25,271 nucleotides of DNA from JAICTV01 sp034666045. GTDB lineage: Bacteria; Planctomycetota; Phycisphaerae; Tepidisphaerales; Tepidisphaeraceae. The stretch is taken from positions 1 through 25,271 of the forward strand of contig JAXDMN010000171.1 in NCBI GenBank assembly GCA_034666045.1, written 5' to 3'. Of the stretch, positions 7,709-14,420 are shown piece after piece. The notes under the pieces were generated by a model, which saw nothing but the letters and a program-made list of their open reading frames with translations, had not been told where the DNA came from and did no database searches. The position numbers and the translations under genes were made by a program. How positions within the stretch are numbered: position 1 is the stretch's first letter; the number at the start of each line of letters is the position of its first letter.

Positions 7709-8782
7709 ATGAATCGCAGCGTGTCATCTCGTTCCACGTGTACGTTTGAGTCGCTCGAGCGCCGCGCGCTCCTGGCCGCCACGATCAGCGGGGCCGTCAT
7801 GCAGGACATGAGCGGCAACGGCCTGAGCAGCGACGACCGCCCGTTGTCCGGCATCGTCGTGAAGCTCTACAAGGATCTCAACGCCAACGGCAAGCTCGAC
7901 GCCAGCGACGGCGCCGCGATCAGTTCGAAGACCACCGGCGCGCTCGGCGTCTTCGCGTTCACCGGCCTCTCCACCGGCAAGTACCTCGTGCAGGACAACC
8001 CGGGCGCCAACCAGGTCCGCACCGCGCCTGATCTCACGAACGTCATCGGCGTCAACGTCACCAACACGAATGGCGTCTACACGAACAACGTCTTCGCCAA
8101 CTACGTGAAGAGCTTCGACAAGACCGCGCTCAGCAACATCACCTACACGATCAACGGTAAGACGACCGTCACCACGCTCACCGGCAACGTCAAGGAAGGC
8201 GACAAAGTCACCGTCAACTTCACCGTCGCCGCGGGCAAGACCGTCGAGCTCTCGCTCGTCGCGTACAAGGCGACCGCGCCGTTCTCGAGCGCGACGAACC
8301 TGAAGGACCAGACCCTTTCCGACCTCGCGACCGGCAAGTTCACCGCGGGTCGGCACTGCCTGACCGTCACCGTTCCGAAGTGCTACTTCCAGGTCGATTT
8401 CGTCGGCGGCAAGGCGATCAACCCGTTCGGCCCGGCCGGCAGCAACATCCTCTACGGCGCGCAGGACCGCCTGATCGCGTTCGTCAACGGCGGCACCAAG
8501 TCGTGCAATTGTGAAATCCCGCCGGTCAAGCCCCCGTGCGAGCCCCCCGTGAAGCCGCCGACCTGCGAGCCGAAGGGCAAGGACAAGTGCGACAAGGACA
8601 AAAAGGACAAGGACGACTGCGAGAAGGACAAGAAGGAAAAGGAAAAGTGCGATAAGGAGAAGCAGGACAAGGAAAAGTGCGAGAAGGAGAAGCGCGAGAA
8701 GGAAAAGTGCGACAAAGAGAAGAAGGACAAGGACGACTGCGGCAAAGACAAGAAAGAGAAGAAGCCGAAGAACAAGTGCTGA
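7709..8782 (+). CDS. Exported SdrD-B-like protein with cysteine-spaced Lys/Asp/Glu tail (paralogue 2)
   Basis: This 357-residue protein shares its first 260 residues with the upstream paralogue: surface motif FESLERRALLAA (13-24), SdrD-B-like module (25-133) and the second module ending FGPAGSNILYGAQDRLI (about 240-256). The C-terminus is unrelated to the paralogue. Residues 266-290 are Cys/Pro/Lys (cysteines at 266, 268, 277 and 286, with PPVKPP twice). Residues 294-344 then repeat a ten-residue unit of the form C-E-K-D-K-K-E-K-E-K, with cysteines at 294, 304, 314, 324, 334 and 344, and a final cysteine at 357. The repeat is nearly charge-balanced. The start has a CAGGAGGA site. I infer export and perhaps disulfide- or metal-linked surface assembly; function is unknown. 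Confidence 0.85.
   Translation: MNRSVSSRSTCTFESLERRALLAATISGAVMQDMSGNGLSSDDRPLSGIVVKLYKDLNANGKLDASDGAAISSKTTGALGVFAFTGLSTGKYLVQDNPGANQVRTAPDLTNVIGVNVTNTNGVYTNNVFANYVKSFDKTALSNITYTINGKTTVTTLTGNVKEGDKVTVNFTVAAGKTVELSLVAYKATAPFSSATNLKDQTLSDLATGKFTAGRHCLTVTVPKCYFQVDFVGGKAINPFGPAGSNILYGAQDRLIAFVNGGTKSCNCEIPPVKPPCEPPVKPPTCEPKGKDKCDKDKKDKDDCEKDKKEKEKCDKEKQDKEKCEKEKREKEKCDKEKKDKDDCGKDKKEKKPKNKC
8588..8737 (+). repeat. Five 30-bp tandem units encoding C-x9 charged repeats
   Basis: Five in-frame 30-base units each begin with a TGC codon and continue with AAG/GAC/GAG/GAA codons. Synonymous and D/E or K/R/Q differences between units show that the repeat is not freshly expanded. A sixth cysteine codon opens at 8738 and the pattern then degrades. 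Confidence 0.85.
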
Positions 8783-8828
8783 TCGGCGAAAGCTGATCGG
8801 TAGCGAGCAATCACCGGCTCCTGCGAGA

Positions 8829-8863
8829 AGGGGACGTCCACCATGGATGTCCCCTCTCTCTTT
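8829..8863 (+). terminator. Rho-independent-type terminator after paralogue 2
   Basis: A 12-bp stem, AGGGGACGTCCA (8829-8840) with TGGATGTCCCCT (8844-8855), has one G-U pair and a three-base loop, followed by CTCTCTTT. It lies about 46 bases past the stop. The shared 3' arm GGATGTCC and C/T-rich tail show it is related to the terminator at 7390-7427. Confidence 0.75.
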
Positions 8864-8916
8864 GGCCGGTTTGCGTCCGTTCCCGCGGACGCCCTTGCCG
8901 CGATAGGATCGCCGCC

Positions 8917-9741
8917 ATGGCTGCGCGAAAAACAACGAAATCGACGAAATCGACGGCGGCGACAAAGACCACCCGGGCCGGGTCGCTCAAGGAATATCAC
9001 CGCAAGCGCAATTTTTCTGCGACGCCCGAACCAAAAGGCGACGCCAAGGGCGATGCAAAACGCGCGGCCAAGGTGAAGGAGCGCTACTTCTGCGTCCAGA
9101 AGCATCTCGCCAGCCACCTGCACTACGACTTCCGCCTCGAGCACAACGGCGTGCTGCTGTCGTGGGCGGTGCCGAAGGGGCCGTCGCTGAACCCGAAGGA
9201 CAAGCGACTCGCGATGCGCGTCGAAGATCACCCGTGGGACTACCGCGATTTTGAAGGCGTCATCCCGGAAGGTTACGGCGCCGGCATCGTCATGCTCTGG
9301 GACCAGGGCACGTGGAAACCCGCTCCCGGTTTCGAAGACGTCGACGCCGCGCTCGACAAGGGCGAACTGAAATTCACGCTCAACGGCGTGAAGCTCAAGG
9401 GCGGCTGGGTCCTCGTCCGCACCGGCGGCGGACGCTGGGGCAAACCCGCGCTTGATGATAAAGGCCAATCGCGCACCTGGCTCCTCATCAAGCACCGCGA
9501 CGAGTGGGCCGGCGACGTGGACATCACGACCTTTGCGCCGCTCAGCATCAAGAGCAACGGCGATTTCCAGGACATTCTGGCGCAGGAGAATCCGAACGTC
9601 TGGGAATCCCACAAACCCGCCAGCGGCGGGGCGGCCGGGAAGATGCTGACCGACATCATCGCCAAGGCCGCAACGCTCAAGGCGAAGCGCGAGACGACGA
9701 CGCATACGAAAAAACGCGCGACCGGCGCGGCGCGCCGCTAG
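8917..9741 (+). CDS. Stand-alone LigD-type DNA 3'-phosphoesterase
   Basis: This 274-residue protein matches the 3'-phosphoesterase domain of bacterial DNA ligase D, which trims 3'-phosphate and 3'-ribonucleotide ends during break repair. Catalytic residues are visible in HLASHLHYDFRLE (H63, H69, D71, R73) and VEDHPWDY (H105, Y109). Their mutual spacing equals that of the Pseudomonas LigD residues H42, H48, D50, R52, H84 and Y88. SWAVPKGPS and DFEGVIPEGYGAG are further family marks. A Lys/Thr/Ala-rich tail occupies the first 20 residues and another basic tail (TKKRATGAARR) ends the protein; both could hold DNA. There is no fused ligase or polymerase domain and no Ku gene in the window. The start has only a weak AGGA site. 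Confidence 0.93.
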   Translation: MAARKTTKSTKSTAATKTTRAGSLKEYHRKRNFSATPEPKGDAKGDAKRAAKVKERYFCVQKHLASHLHYDFRLEHNGVLLSWAVPKGPSLNPKDKRLAMRVEDHPWDYRDFEGVIPEGYGAGIVMLWDQGTWKPAPGFEDVDAALDKGELKFTLNGVKLKGGWVLVRTGGGRWGKPALDDKGQSRTWLLIKHRDEWAGDVDITTFAPLSIKSNGDFQDILAQENPNVWESHKPASGGAAGKMLTDIIAKAATLKAKRETTTHTKKRATGAARR

Positions 9742-9747
9742 CGCGCC

Positions 9748-10704
9748 TCATTTCATCGCCGCGTCGACGACTGTCTGCGGCTCCGCCTTGGCGCGGAGGA
9801 ACTTGAATCCGATCGTCTTCGGGTTCTTTTCCAGGTAGTCGAGAATTCCCTGCTCGCGCACCGCCGGCTCGGCGGAGTGGATCATGTTCACCACGCCTTC
9901 CTTGCCGCGCGCGACGAGGCCGAAATGTCCGACGTACTGCTCGCGCTTGTTGCCGCGGACGATCTGGGCGACGTCGCCGTCCTTCAGCTCGGGCAGGATC
10001 GATGCGACTTGCTCGCGCGGAATGTACGTGCTGCTGATCGTGACGTCCGGAAGGTCCTGGCCGATGTTGTACTGCGCGAAAAACTTGGCCGGCTTCCACA
10101 GCAGGTGCATCGCAGACGCGGCTTTGCCATCGCCGAGCCGCGGCGTGATCTCTTCGAAGAGCCAGCCGTTGTTGACGTTCCAATCCGCCACGCTTTCGTG
10201 GTTGCGCGTCACCATGCCGACCTTGCCCTCCTTGTAGCGCAGCCTTTGCAGCGTGCGAAAGAAGCCGGGCCAGTCGCGCGACAGCGCCATCGCATAGGTG
10301 TGCTCGACAAACGTCACGCAGTCGCTCTTGTCCAGGCAGTACATCGGGTCCGGATCGAAGACTTCGTGCGGGCCTTCCCCGAGGAGGAAGATCTGGTACG
10401 GCTGCCCGATGTTCTTGCGCGCGAGGTGCATGACGCGTCGAATCGGATCTTTTTCGTCGTCGGCGAGAAACTTCAGGTAGGCGTCTACGTCTTTCTCGTT
10501 GAACGAGTAGAGCGGTGCGAGCTTGAGCTTCTTGATCGTGCGCGCCTTGCGCATCGGATTCACGACCGGATCATTCTTTTCCGGGGGATCCTCAGCCGCT
10601 TGAGTGGCGCTGGTAGTCGCTTGCGCCTTCGCGTCGGACTGAGCCAGTACCGGTGCGGACAACCCGAGGAGGAACAGGAGCGCGACGAGGTGGATTCGGT
10701 TCAT
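9748..10704 (-). CDS. DUF1460 family exported amidase-like protein (NlpC/P60-like fold)
   Basis: This 318-residue protein belongs to the DUF1460 group of N-acetylmuramoyl-L-alanine amidase-like cysteine hydrolases. A signal peptide (MNRIHLVALLFLLGLSAPVLAQ) directs export. The probable catalytic cysteine is C129 in LDKSDCVTFVEHTYAMAL, and a likely histidine is H260 in GHFGLV. RNHESVADWNVNN (168-180) is another family hallmark. The start at 10704 was chosen because it opens the signal peptide; an ATG at 10770 would add an uncharged, implausible leader. The ribosome-binding site is weak. The gene converges on the 3'-phosphoesterase with a 6-base gap. Activity on peptidoglycan is expected from the family but not shown here. 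Confidence 0.85.
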   Translation of the reverse strand: MNRIHLVALLFLLGLSAPVLAQSDAKAQATTSATQAAEDPPEKNDPVVNPMRKARTIKKLKLAPLYSFNEKDVDAYLKFLADDEKDPIRRVMHLARKNIGQPYQIFLLGEGPHEVFDPDPMYCLDKSDCVTFVEHTYAMALSRDWPGFFRTLQRLRYKEGKVGMVTRNHESVADWNVNNGWLFEEITPRLGDGKAASAMHLLWKPAKFFAQYNIGQDLPDVTISSTYIPREQVASILPELKDGDVAQIVRGNKREQYVGHFGLVARGKEGVVNMIHSAEPAVREQGILDYLEKNPKTIGFKFLRAKAEPQTVVDAAMK

Positions 10705-10729
10705 AATCGTGTCCGGATTCGGAACTGAG

Positions 10730-10742
10730 TTGACATTTATAA
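10730..10742. promoter_or_regulatory. AT-rich divergent promoter region (tentative)
   Basis: TTGACATTTATAA sits in the 92-base gap between the divergent DUF1460 and prepilin-like genes. It contains a perfect -35 hexamer on the plus strand and TATAAA on the minus strand, but neither has a convincing partner at normal spacing. Confidence 0.25.
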
Positions 10743-10796
10743 GTGCGGGAACGACCTTTTTACAGTCCACTCCCGCGATTCAAAGGGCATACGGGT

Positions 10797-11693
10797 ATGT
10801 ATTTGCAGTCAAAGCGATCTGTTTCCACCGCCTCTCGCGCCGCCGACGCGCGCCGGCGCGGATTCTCCCTGGTCGAGCTGATGACCGTGATCGGCATCAT
10901 CGGGATCCTGACCGCGTTATTGCTGCCGGCCCTCTCCGGCGCCCGCAAGGCGGCGCAGGCGACGCAATGCGCCAGCAACCTGCGGCAGATCGGGCAGGCG
11001 ATGGTGAATTACTCCGTCGAGTTCCGCGGAAAATACCCACCCAATCGCGGCGAGCCGGTCTACACCTTCTGGTACCTCCGCGACACGCTGGGGCGTTACG
11101 TCAAGCAGACCAAGCCGGCGCCGGACGAACAACTGATCGACGGCGTCCTCGTCTGCCCGGGCGATTTGCAGGATTCCCGGCGCTCGTACGCGATGAACGT
11201 CTGGGCCAGCGGCGACGTCAGCCCGTTCGTGCGCGCGTGGGAGACGGCCAACCCGCCCAAAGGCAAGCTGTGGAACAGCGGCGTCGGGAACAGTTCGAAC
11301 ATGATCCTGGTGATCGAGTCGTTCTCCGCGCTGCACTGCCCGGAGTTCAAGCCGCCGTACATCGGGTACGCGCCGCCGGCGGTGGTCGGCGGAGTGGGGA
11401 ATTCGGCGGGGCAACGTTTCTACTCCGTCGGCGGGTGGGGCAATTATGACGCCGAGCCGGAACGCTTCGGCGAGACCGCGTCGCACCTTGCGTATTTCCG
11501 CCATCGTCGCGCGAAGGAGCCAGGCGGTCTTGGCGACGCGATCGGGCGGCTCAACATCTGCTTCGCCGACGGGCACGTATCGCTCCACTCGGACAAGGAG
11601 CTCTTCGATCGCTCGACCGGTCGGAGCACCTATCTCGCCATGTGGACGCCCATCGACCACGAAGTGGACGACGCCTTTGCCCAGCCGGAGTAA
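10797..11693 (+). CDS. Prepilin-like protein with type IV N-terminal cleavage/methylation motif
   Basis: This 298-residue protein has the prepilin peptidase motif RRGFSLVELMTVIGIIGIL, with cleavage expected between G22 and F23 and the conserved glutamate E27 at +5. The hydrophobic helix continues to LLPALSGARKAAQATQC. The remainder is an extracellular domain ending in FADGHVSLHSDKELF, similar to the H-X9-DG C-terminal signature of the very numerous planctomycete type II pseudopilin-like proteins. It is a member of that abundant class rather than a recognisable core pilin. The ATG at 10797 is preceded by AAAGGG; an upstream ATG at 10743 gives an 18-residue non-conserved leader. It would be processed at the inner membrane and displayed outside the cytoplasm. 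Confidence 0.9.
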   Translation: MYLQSKRSVSTASRAADARRRGFSLVELMTVIGIIGILTALLLPALSGARKAAQATQCASNLRQIGQAMVNYSVEFRGKYPPNRGEPVYTFWYLRDTLGRYVKQTKPAPDEQLIDGVLVCPGDLQDSRRSYAMNVWASGDVSPFVRAWETANPPKGKLWNSGVGNSSNMILVIESFSALHCPEFKPPYIGYAPPAVVGGVGNSAGQRFYSVGGWGNYDAEPERFGETASHLAYFRHRRAKEPGGLGDAIGRLNICFADGHVSLHSDKELFDRSTGRSTYLAMWTPIDHEVDDAFAQPE

Positions 11694-11744
11694 GGGATTT
11701 CCGGCCTTCATCGGTCGTTCGATGCTCAGTGAGAATGTCCGGCC

Positions 11745-12101
11745 ATGCGCGACGCGCTCTACTGGCTGGCGATCGTTCAAGCCGTCTATTTTGTGATCAC
11801 CGGCATCTGGCCGATCGTTCACCTGCGCAGTTTCATGGCGGTGACGGGGCTTAAGATCGACTGGTGGCTGGTGAAAACGGTGGGGGCGCTGGTCACGGTG
11901 ATCGGCTTGGCGATAGGCATCGCGGCGATGCGAGGGCAGGTCGGGGTCGAGATTTTCGTCCTCGCCGCCGGCAGCGCGGCGGCGCTCGGCGCGGTGGACA
12001 TCATCTACGTCGCCAAGCGCGTGATTCCGAAGATCTACCTCGCGGACGCAGTTGCGGAGGCGGTCCTGATTGCGGGATGGATCCTCCTCTGCCGCGTTTA
12101 A
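11745..12101 (+). CDS. Small four-TM membrane protein of unknown function
   Basis: This 118-residue protein is almost entirely hydrophobic, with about four membrane segments (about 4-24, 41-62, 70-90 and 97-117) separated by short polar loops such as LRSFMAVTGLKIDWW and YVAKRVIPKIY. I do not recognise a family. Only a weak ribosome-binding site is seen before the ATG. It follows the prepilin-like gene by 51 bases and might be cotranscribed. Its TAA stop interlocks with the TAA of the small convergent gene on the minus strand (4-base overlap). Confidence 0.7.
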   Translation: MRDALYWLAIVQAVYFVITGIWPIVHLRSFMAVTGLKIDWWLVKTVGALVTVIGLAIGIAAMRGQVGVEIFVLAAGSAAALGAVDIIYVAKRVIPKIYLADAVAEAVLIAGWILLCRV

Positions 12102-12307
12102 TGTGAGTTCTGCTGCTTTCGCGGGCGCGGACGGCGGCTGGAGCGATGCTGCTCGACCGGCGCATCCTCATTGGATTTGAGATCCTTCTCGAGCTTCTGG
12201 ACGTTCGACACATGCGCGCTGTTCAAGTCCGGCGGATGTGACGACATGCCGGCGGATCGGCGTTGGTGCTCGTCCTGATGCTTCAGCTCGGCGTTGTTGC
12301 GTGGCAT
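12098..12307 (-). CDS. Small basic hydrophilic protein downstream of dps
   Basis: This 69-residue protein (begins MPRNNAELKHQDEHQRR, ends SSRRPRPRKQQNSH) is not recognised. It is very hydrophilic, rich in Lys, Arg, His, Gln, Asn and Ser, with a basic C-terminus, no cysteine and no membrane segment; VSNVQKLEKDLKSNED might form a short helix. The case for a real gene is a strong ribosome-binding site (AAGGAG, 5 bases, ATG) and its place 73 bases behind the Dps gene on the same strand. I infer a stress-related or DNA/RNA-binding accessory protein, but the function is open. Confidence 0.65.
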   Translation of the reverse strand: MPRNNAELKHQDEHQRRSAGMSSHPPDLNSAHVSNVQKLEKDLKSNEDAPVEQHRSSRRPRPRKQQNSH

Positions 12308-12380
12308 AGGTGCTCCTTCCCCGCTCTGGGAGGAGGCGATGCAGCAACGACGATGCCGCGCGACGGACGAGGCGAGCCGC

Positions 12381-13082
12381 TCAGTCTGATTCAGTCGTGC
12401 CCGCCGCCTTCACCAGCGGAGTGTCGACCACGTGCTCGGCGACGAACCAGACCTGAAGCTCGTTCGTGCGCACCACGTCGCTGATGAGCAGGTCGTTCGT
12501 TCCCTCGTCGCCGGCGTCGCTCGCCTGCTCGGCGGCTTCGCGCGAGGCTTTGAGAATCAGCTCGTGCGCTTCGAGCAGCCTGGTGATCTGCACCGGCACC
12601 TCTTCGCGTCCCATCGGCGGGCGCGGGATGCGCGTCATCTCGCCGACGTCCGCGCCCATCGCGACGCTGATGCCGCCGAGGATCTGGATCCGCTCGGCGA
12701 CTTTGTCGATCAGCTCGTCCTGTTCCTCGGCGTGCTTATCGAAGAGGAGATGGAGCTGATAAAACGTGTGGCCGCTGACTTGCCAGTGGTGCTTCTTGTA
12801 GAGATCGCGCAGCGTGATCGTGTCGGCGAGGATGGCGTTGAGGCTGGCGGCGCTCTGCGCGCGGACCTTCTCGCTCAGCCCGATCGGCATGCGGATCATC
12901 TCGCCGAATTTTTGAATTTCGCGCGAGCGCTGGCGGAGGATCGGTTCCGCTTCGCGTTCCCGCGGCCGCTGACGGGCGGCGGCGGCTCCGTCGTCCGGGC
13001 TGGTGCTCGCGCCGTCGGCGCCGCGCTCGCGGCCGCGAATCCCGTTCGTCCCGCGCTGTTTCGTCAGTCGATGTTGTGCCAT
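12381..13082 (-). CDS. dps: Dps-family ferritin (DNA-protecting) with long basic N-terminal extension
   Basis: This 233-residue protein contains the Dps fold, which oxidises Fe2+ with H2O2 and stores iron, often while binding DNA. The inter-subunit ferroxidase residues are all present: H99 in HHW, H111 and D115 in LHLLFD, D126 and E130 in DKVAERI. Their spacing (12, 4, 11, 4) equals that of the Listeria protein. Typical Dps proteins are 150-180 residues; here about 60 extra N-terminal residues (MAQHRLTKQR, GIRGRERG, RQRPREREAEP) are highly basic and could bind DNA. CAGGAG lies 7 bases before the ATG. A small basic protein gene follows. The gene is divergent from the SpoU methyltransferase gene with a 48-base gap that must hold any promoters. 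Confidence 0.92.
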   Translation of the reverse strand: MAQHRLTKQRGTNGIRGRERGADGASTSPDDGAAAARQRPREREAEPILRQRSREIQKFGEMIRMPIGLSEKVRAQSAASLNAILADTITLRDLYKKHHWQVSGHTFYQLHLLFDKHAEEQDELIDKVAERIQILGGISVAMGADVGEMTRIPRPPMGREEVPVQITRLLEAHELILKASREAAEQASDAGDEGTNDLLISDVVRTNELQVWFVAEHVVDTPLVKAAGTTESD

Positions 13083-13130
13083 TGCCTGTCTCCTGAGTGA
13101 AGTCCCTGACCGTAGGCGACCGAACCGGCC

Positions 13131-13949
13131 ATGTCAGCGGCGAAAACGGCGGATTACGACGCTACACTTGCCGGCGTGGAACACGTGGAAGGGCGACAAT
13201 CCGTGCTGGCGGCGTTGCGGGCTCGGCAGCGACGCTTCGAAGTCGTGCTCGTGCGACACGATGCGCACGCGGAAAAGGTTCAGGATGTGTTGGAAGTCGC
13301 CGAGCAGATGGGCGTGCCGGTGCGCCGAGTCGACGGCCGCGAACTGGACGCGATGGCGCACGGCGCGACGCACGGCGGCGTGCTGGCGGTCTGCTCGGAG
13401 AAGCCGCGGCTGTCCGGCGAGCAGTTGATTCGTCTCGTCGAAACCCTGCGCGAGCCGCCGCTGCTGCTGTTGCTGGAGGGCGTCGACGATGCGCGGAATC
13501 TCGGCTTCACGCTGCGGACGGCCGACGCGCTGGGCGTGCACGCGGTGCTAATCAAGAAGCACCTGTGGGACTTCGATTCAACCGAAGTCGCGCGGCCGTC
13601 GTCCGGCGCGTACGAACGACTGCCGCTGGCGCAAATCGACGACGTCGAACCATTGAAACAGCTCCAGCGCCGCGGCTTGAAACTCTTCGGCTGTATCGCC
13701 GGCGCGAAGCGAACGATGTTCGACGTCGATCTCGGCGAGCCTGGCATCCTCGCGGTCGGCGGCGAGAAGCGCGGGCTGAGCGGCGCGGTCCGCTCGATCT
13801 GCGACCGATTGGTGACGATCCCGACGCGCGCGGGGGCGAGTTTGTCGATGTCACACGCGTCGGCCATTCTCATCGGCGAAGCGATGCGACAGCGGACGGG
13901 CAGCCTGCCCGCGGAGATCATGAATCAGGATGATTCCCCTGACGAGTGA
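13131..13949 (+). CDS. SpoU/TrmH-family RNA 2'-O-methyltransferase
   Basis: This 272-residue protein is a SPOUT-class RNA methyltransferase using S-adenosylmethionine. Residues 14-90 (VEHVEGRQSVLAALRARQRR to THGGVLAV) form the usual N-terminal substrate-binding domain. The knotted domain shows motif 1 (DDARNLGFTLRTADALG, N123 and R129), motif 2 (VGGEKRGLS, E212) and motif 3 (IPTRAGASLSMSHASA, 230-245). Motif 3 normally reads SLNVS; the serine in place of asparagine is a deviation whose effect is unclear. The target (rRNA or tRNA) cannot be told. The start has a weak site (TAGGCG). It heads a run of four plus-strand genes. Confidence 0.88.
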   Translation: MSAAKTADYDATLAGVEHVEGRQSVLAALRARQRRFEVVLVRHDAHAEKVQDVLEVAEQMGVPVRRVDGRELDAMAHGATHGGVLAVCSEKPRLSGEQLIRLVETLREPPLLLLLEGVDDARNLGFTLRTADALGVHAVLIKKHLWDFDSTEVARPSSGAYERLPLAQIDDVEPLKQLQRRGLKLFGCIAGAKRTMFDVDLGEPGILAVGGEKRGLSGAVRSICDRLVTIPTRAGASLSMSHASAILIGEAMRQRTGSLPAEIMNQDDSPDE

Positions 13950-13961
13950 TTGGACGAGAAT

Positions 13962-13984
13962 AACCCGCGCGTCATTGGCGGGTT
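13962..13984 (+). promoter_or_regulatory. Hairpin between the methyltransferase and DUF486 genes
   Basis: AACCCGC (13962-13968) and GCGGGTT (13978-13984) form a perfect 7-bp stem with a 9-base loop, 43 bases before the DUF486 start. No T-run follows, so it could be a weak terminator, an mRNA-stabilising structure or chance. Confidence 0.3.
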
Positions 13985-14027
13985 CACGGTCACGCTTCAT
14001 CGCCCGTTGGCCGATAACAGGAGAAGC

Positions 14028-14411
14028 ATGCTGACGATCGTGCTGTTGCTCATCTCGAACGTGTTTATGACCTTCGCGTGGTACGGCCACCTCAAGCACA
14101 AGGGTGCGCCGCTCGTGTTGGCGATCCTCGTGAGCTGGGGCATCGCGTTCTTCGAGTACTGCTTCATGGTCCCGGCCAACCGCATCGGCAGCAACACGTT
14201 CACGACAACGCAATTGAAAGTGATCCAGGAAGTGATCACGCTGGTCGTCTTCACCGGGTTCTCGCTGCTCTATCTCAAAGAGCAGATGAAGTGGAATTAC
14301 CTGGTCGGCTTCGGATTCATCCTGCTGGCGGTGTTTTTCGTCTTCCACGACTTCAGTGGTACGAAGGCGCCGACCCCGACGACGCCGATGGTTGCGCAGA
14401 AGGCCGAGTAG
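14028..14411 (+). CDS. DUF486 (DMT-like) small membrane protein
   Basis: This 127-residue protein matches the DUF486 family of four-TM proteins related to drug/metabolite transporters. The start MLTIVLLLISNVFMTFAWYG, the central FFEYCFMVPANRIGS and the TQLKVIQEVITLVVF stretch are family hallmarks. Membrane segments lie at about 2-18, 26-46, 70-85 and 90-108. The ATG was chosen because AGGAG lies 4 bases upstream; an in-frame ATG at 13950 would add 26 polar residues. A transport role is only inferred. It is 9 bases from comB, so they probably share a transcript. Confidence 0.88.
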   Translation: MLTIVLLLISNVFMTFAWYGHLKHKGAPLVLAILVSWGIAFFEYCFMVPANRIGSNTFTTTQLKVIQEVITLVVFTGFSLLYLKEQMKWNYLVGFGFILLAVFFVFHDFSGTKAPTPTTPMVAQKAE

Positions 14412-14420
14412 TATTTTATT

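Noticed and set aside
8588..8737. CRISPR-like 30-base periodic repeat
   Set aside because: Units are contiguous with no spacers and keep the reading frame of a protein repeat.
7724..9705. Minus-strand frames of 413 and 417 codons
   Set aside because: They lie opposite paralogue 2 and the 3'-phosphoesterase. The Leu/Val and Ser/Phe runs are the antisense of the Lys/Asp/Glu repeat codons.
14028..14411. Small multidrug-resistance (SMR) exporter
   Set aside because: The length and DMT-like topology fit, but the sequence follows DUF486 motifs (VPANRIGS, QLKVIQE) and the essential SMR glutamate context is missing.
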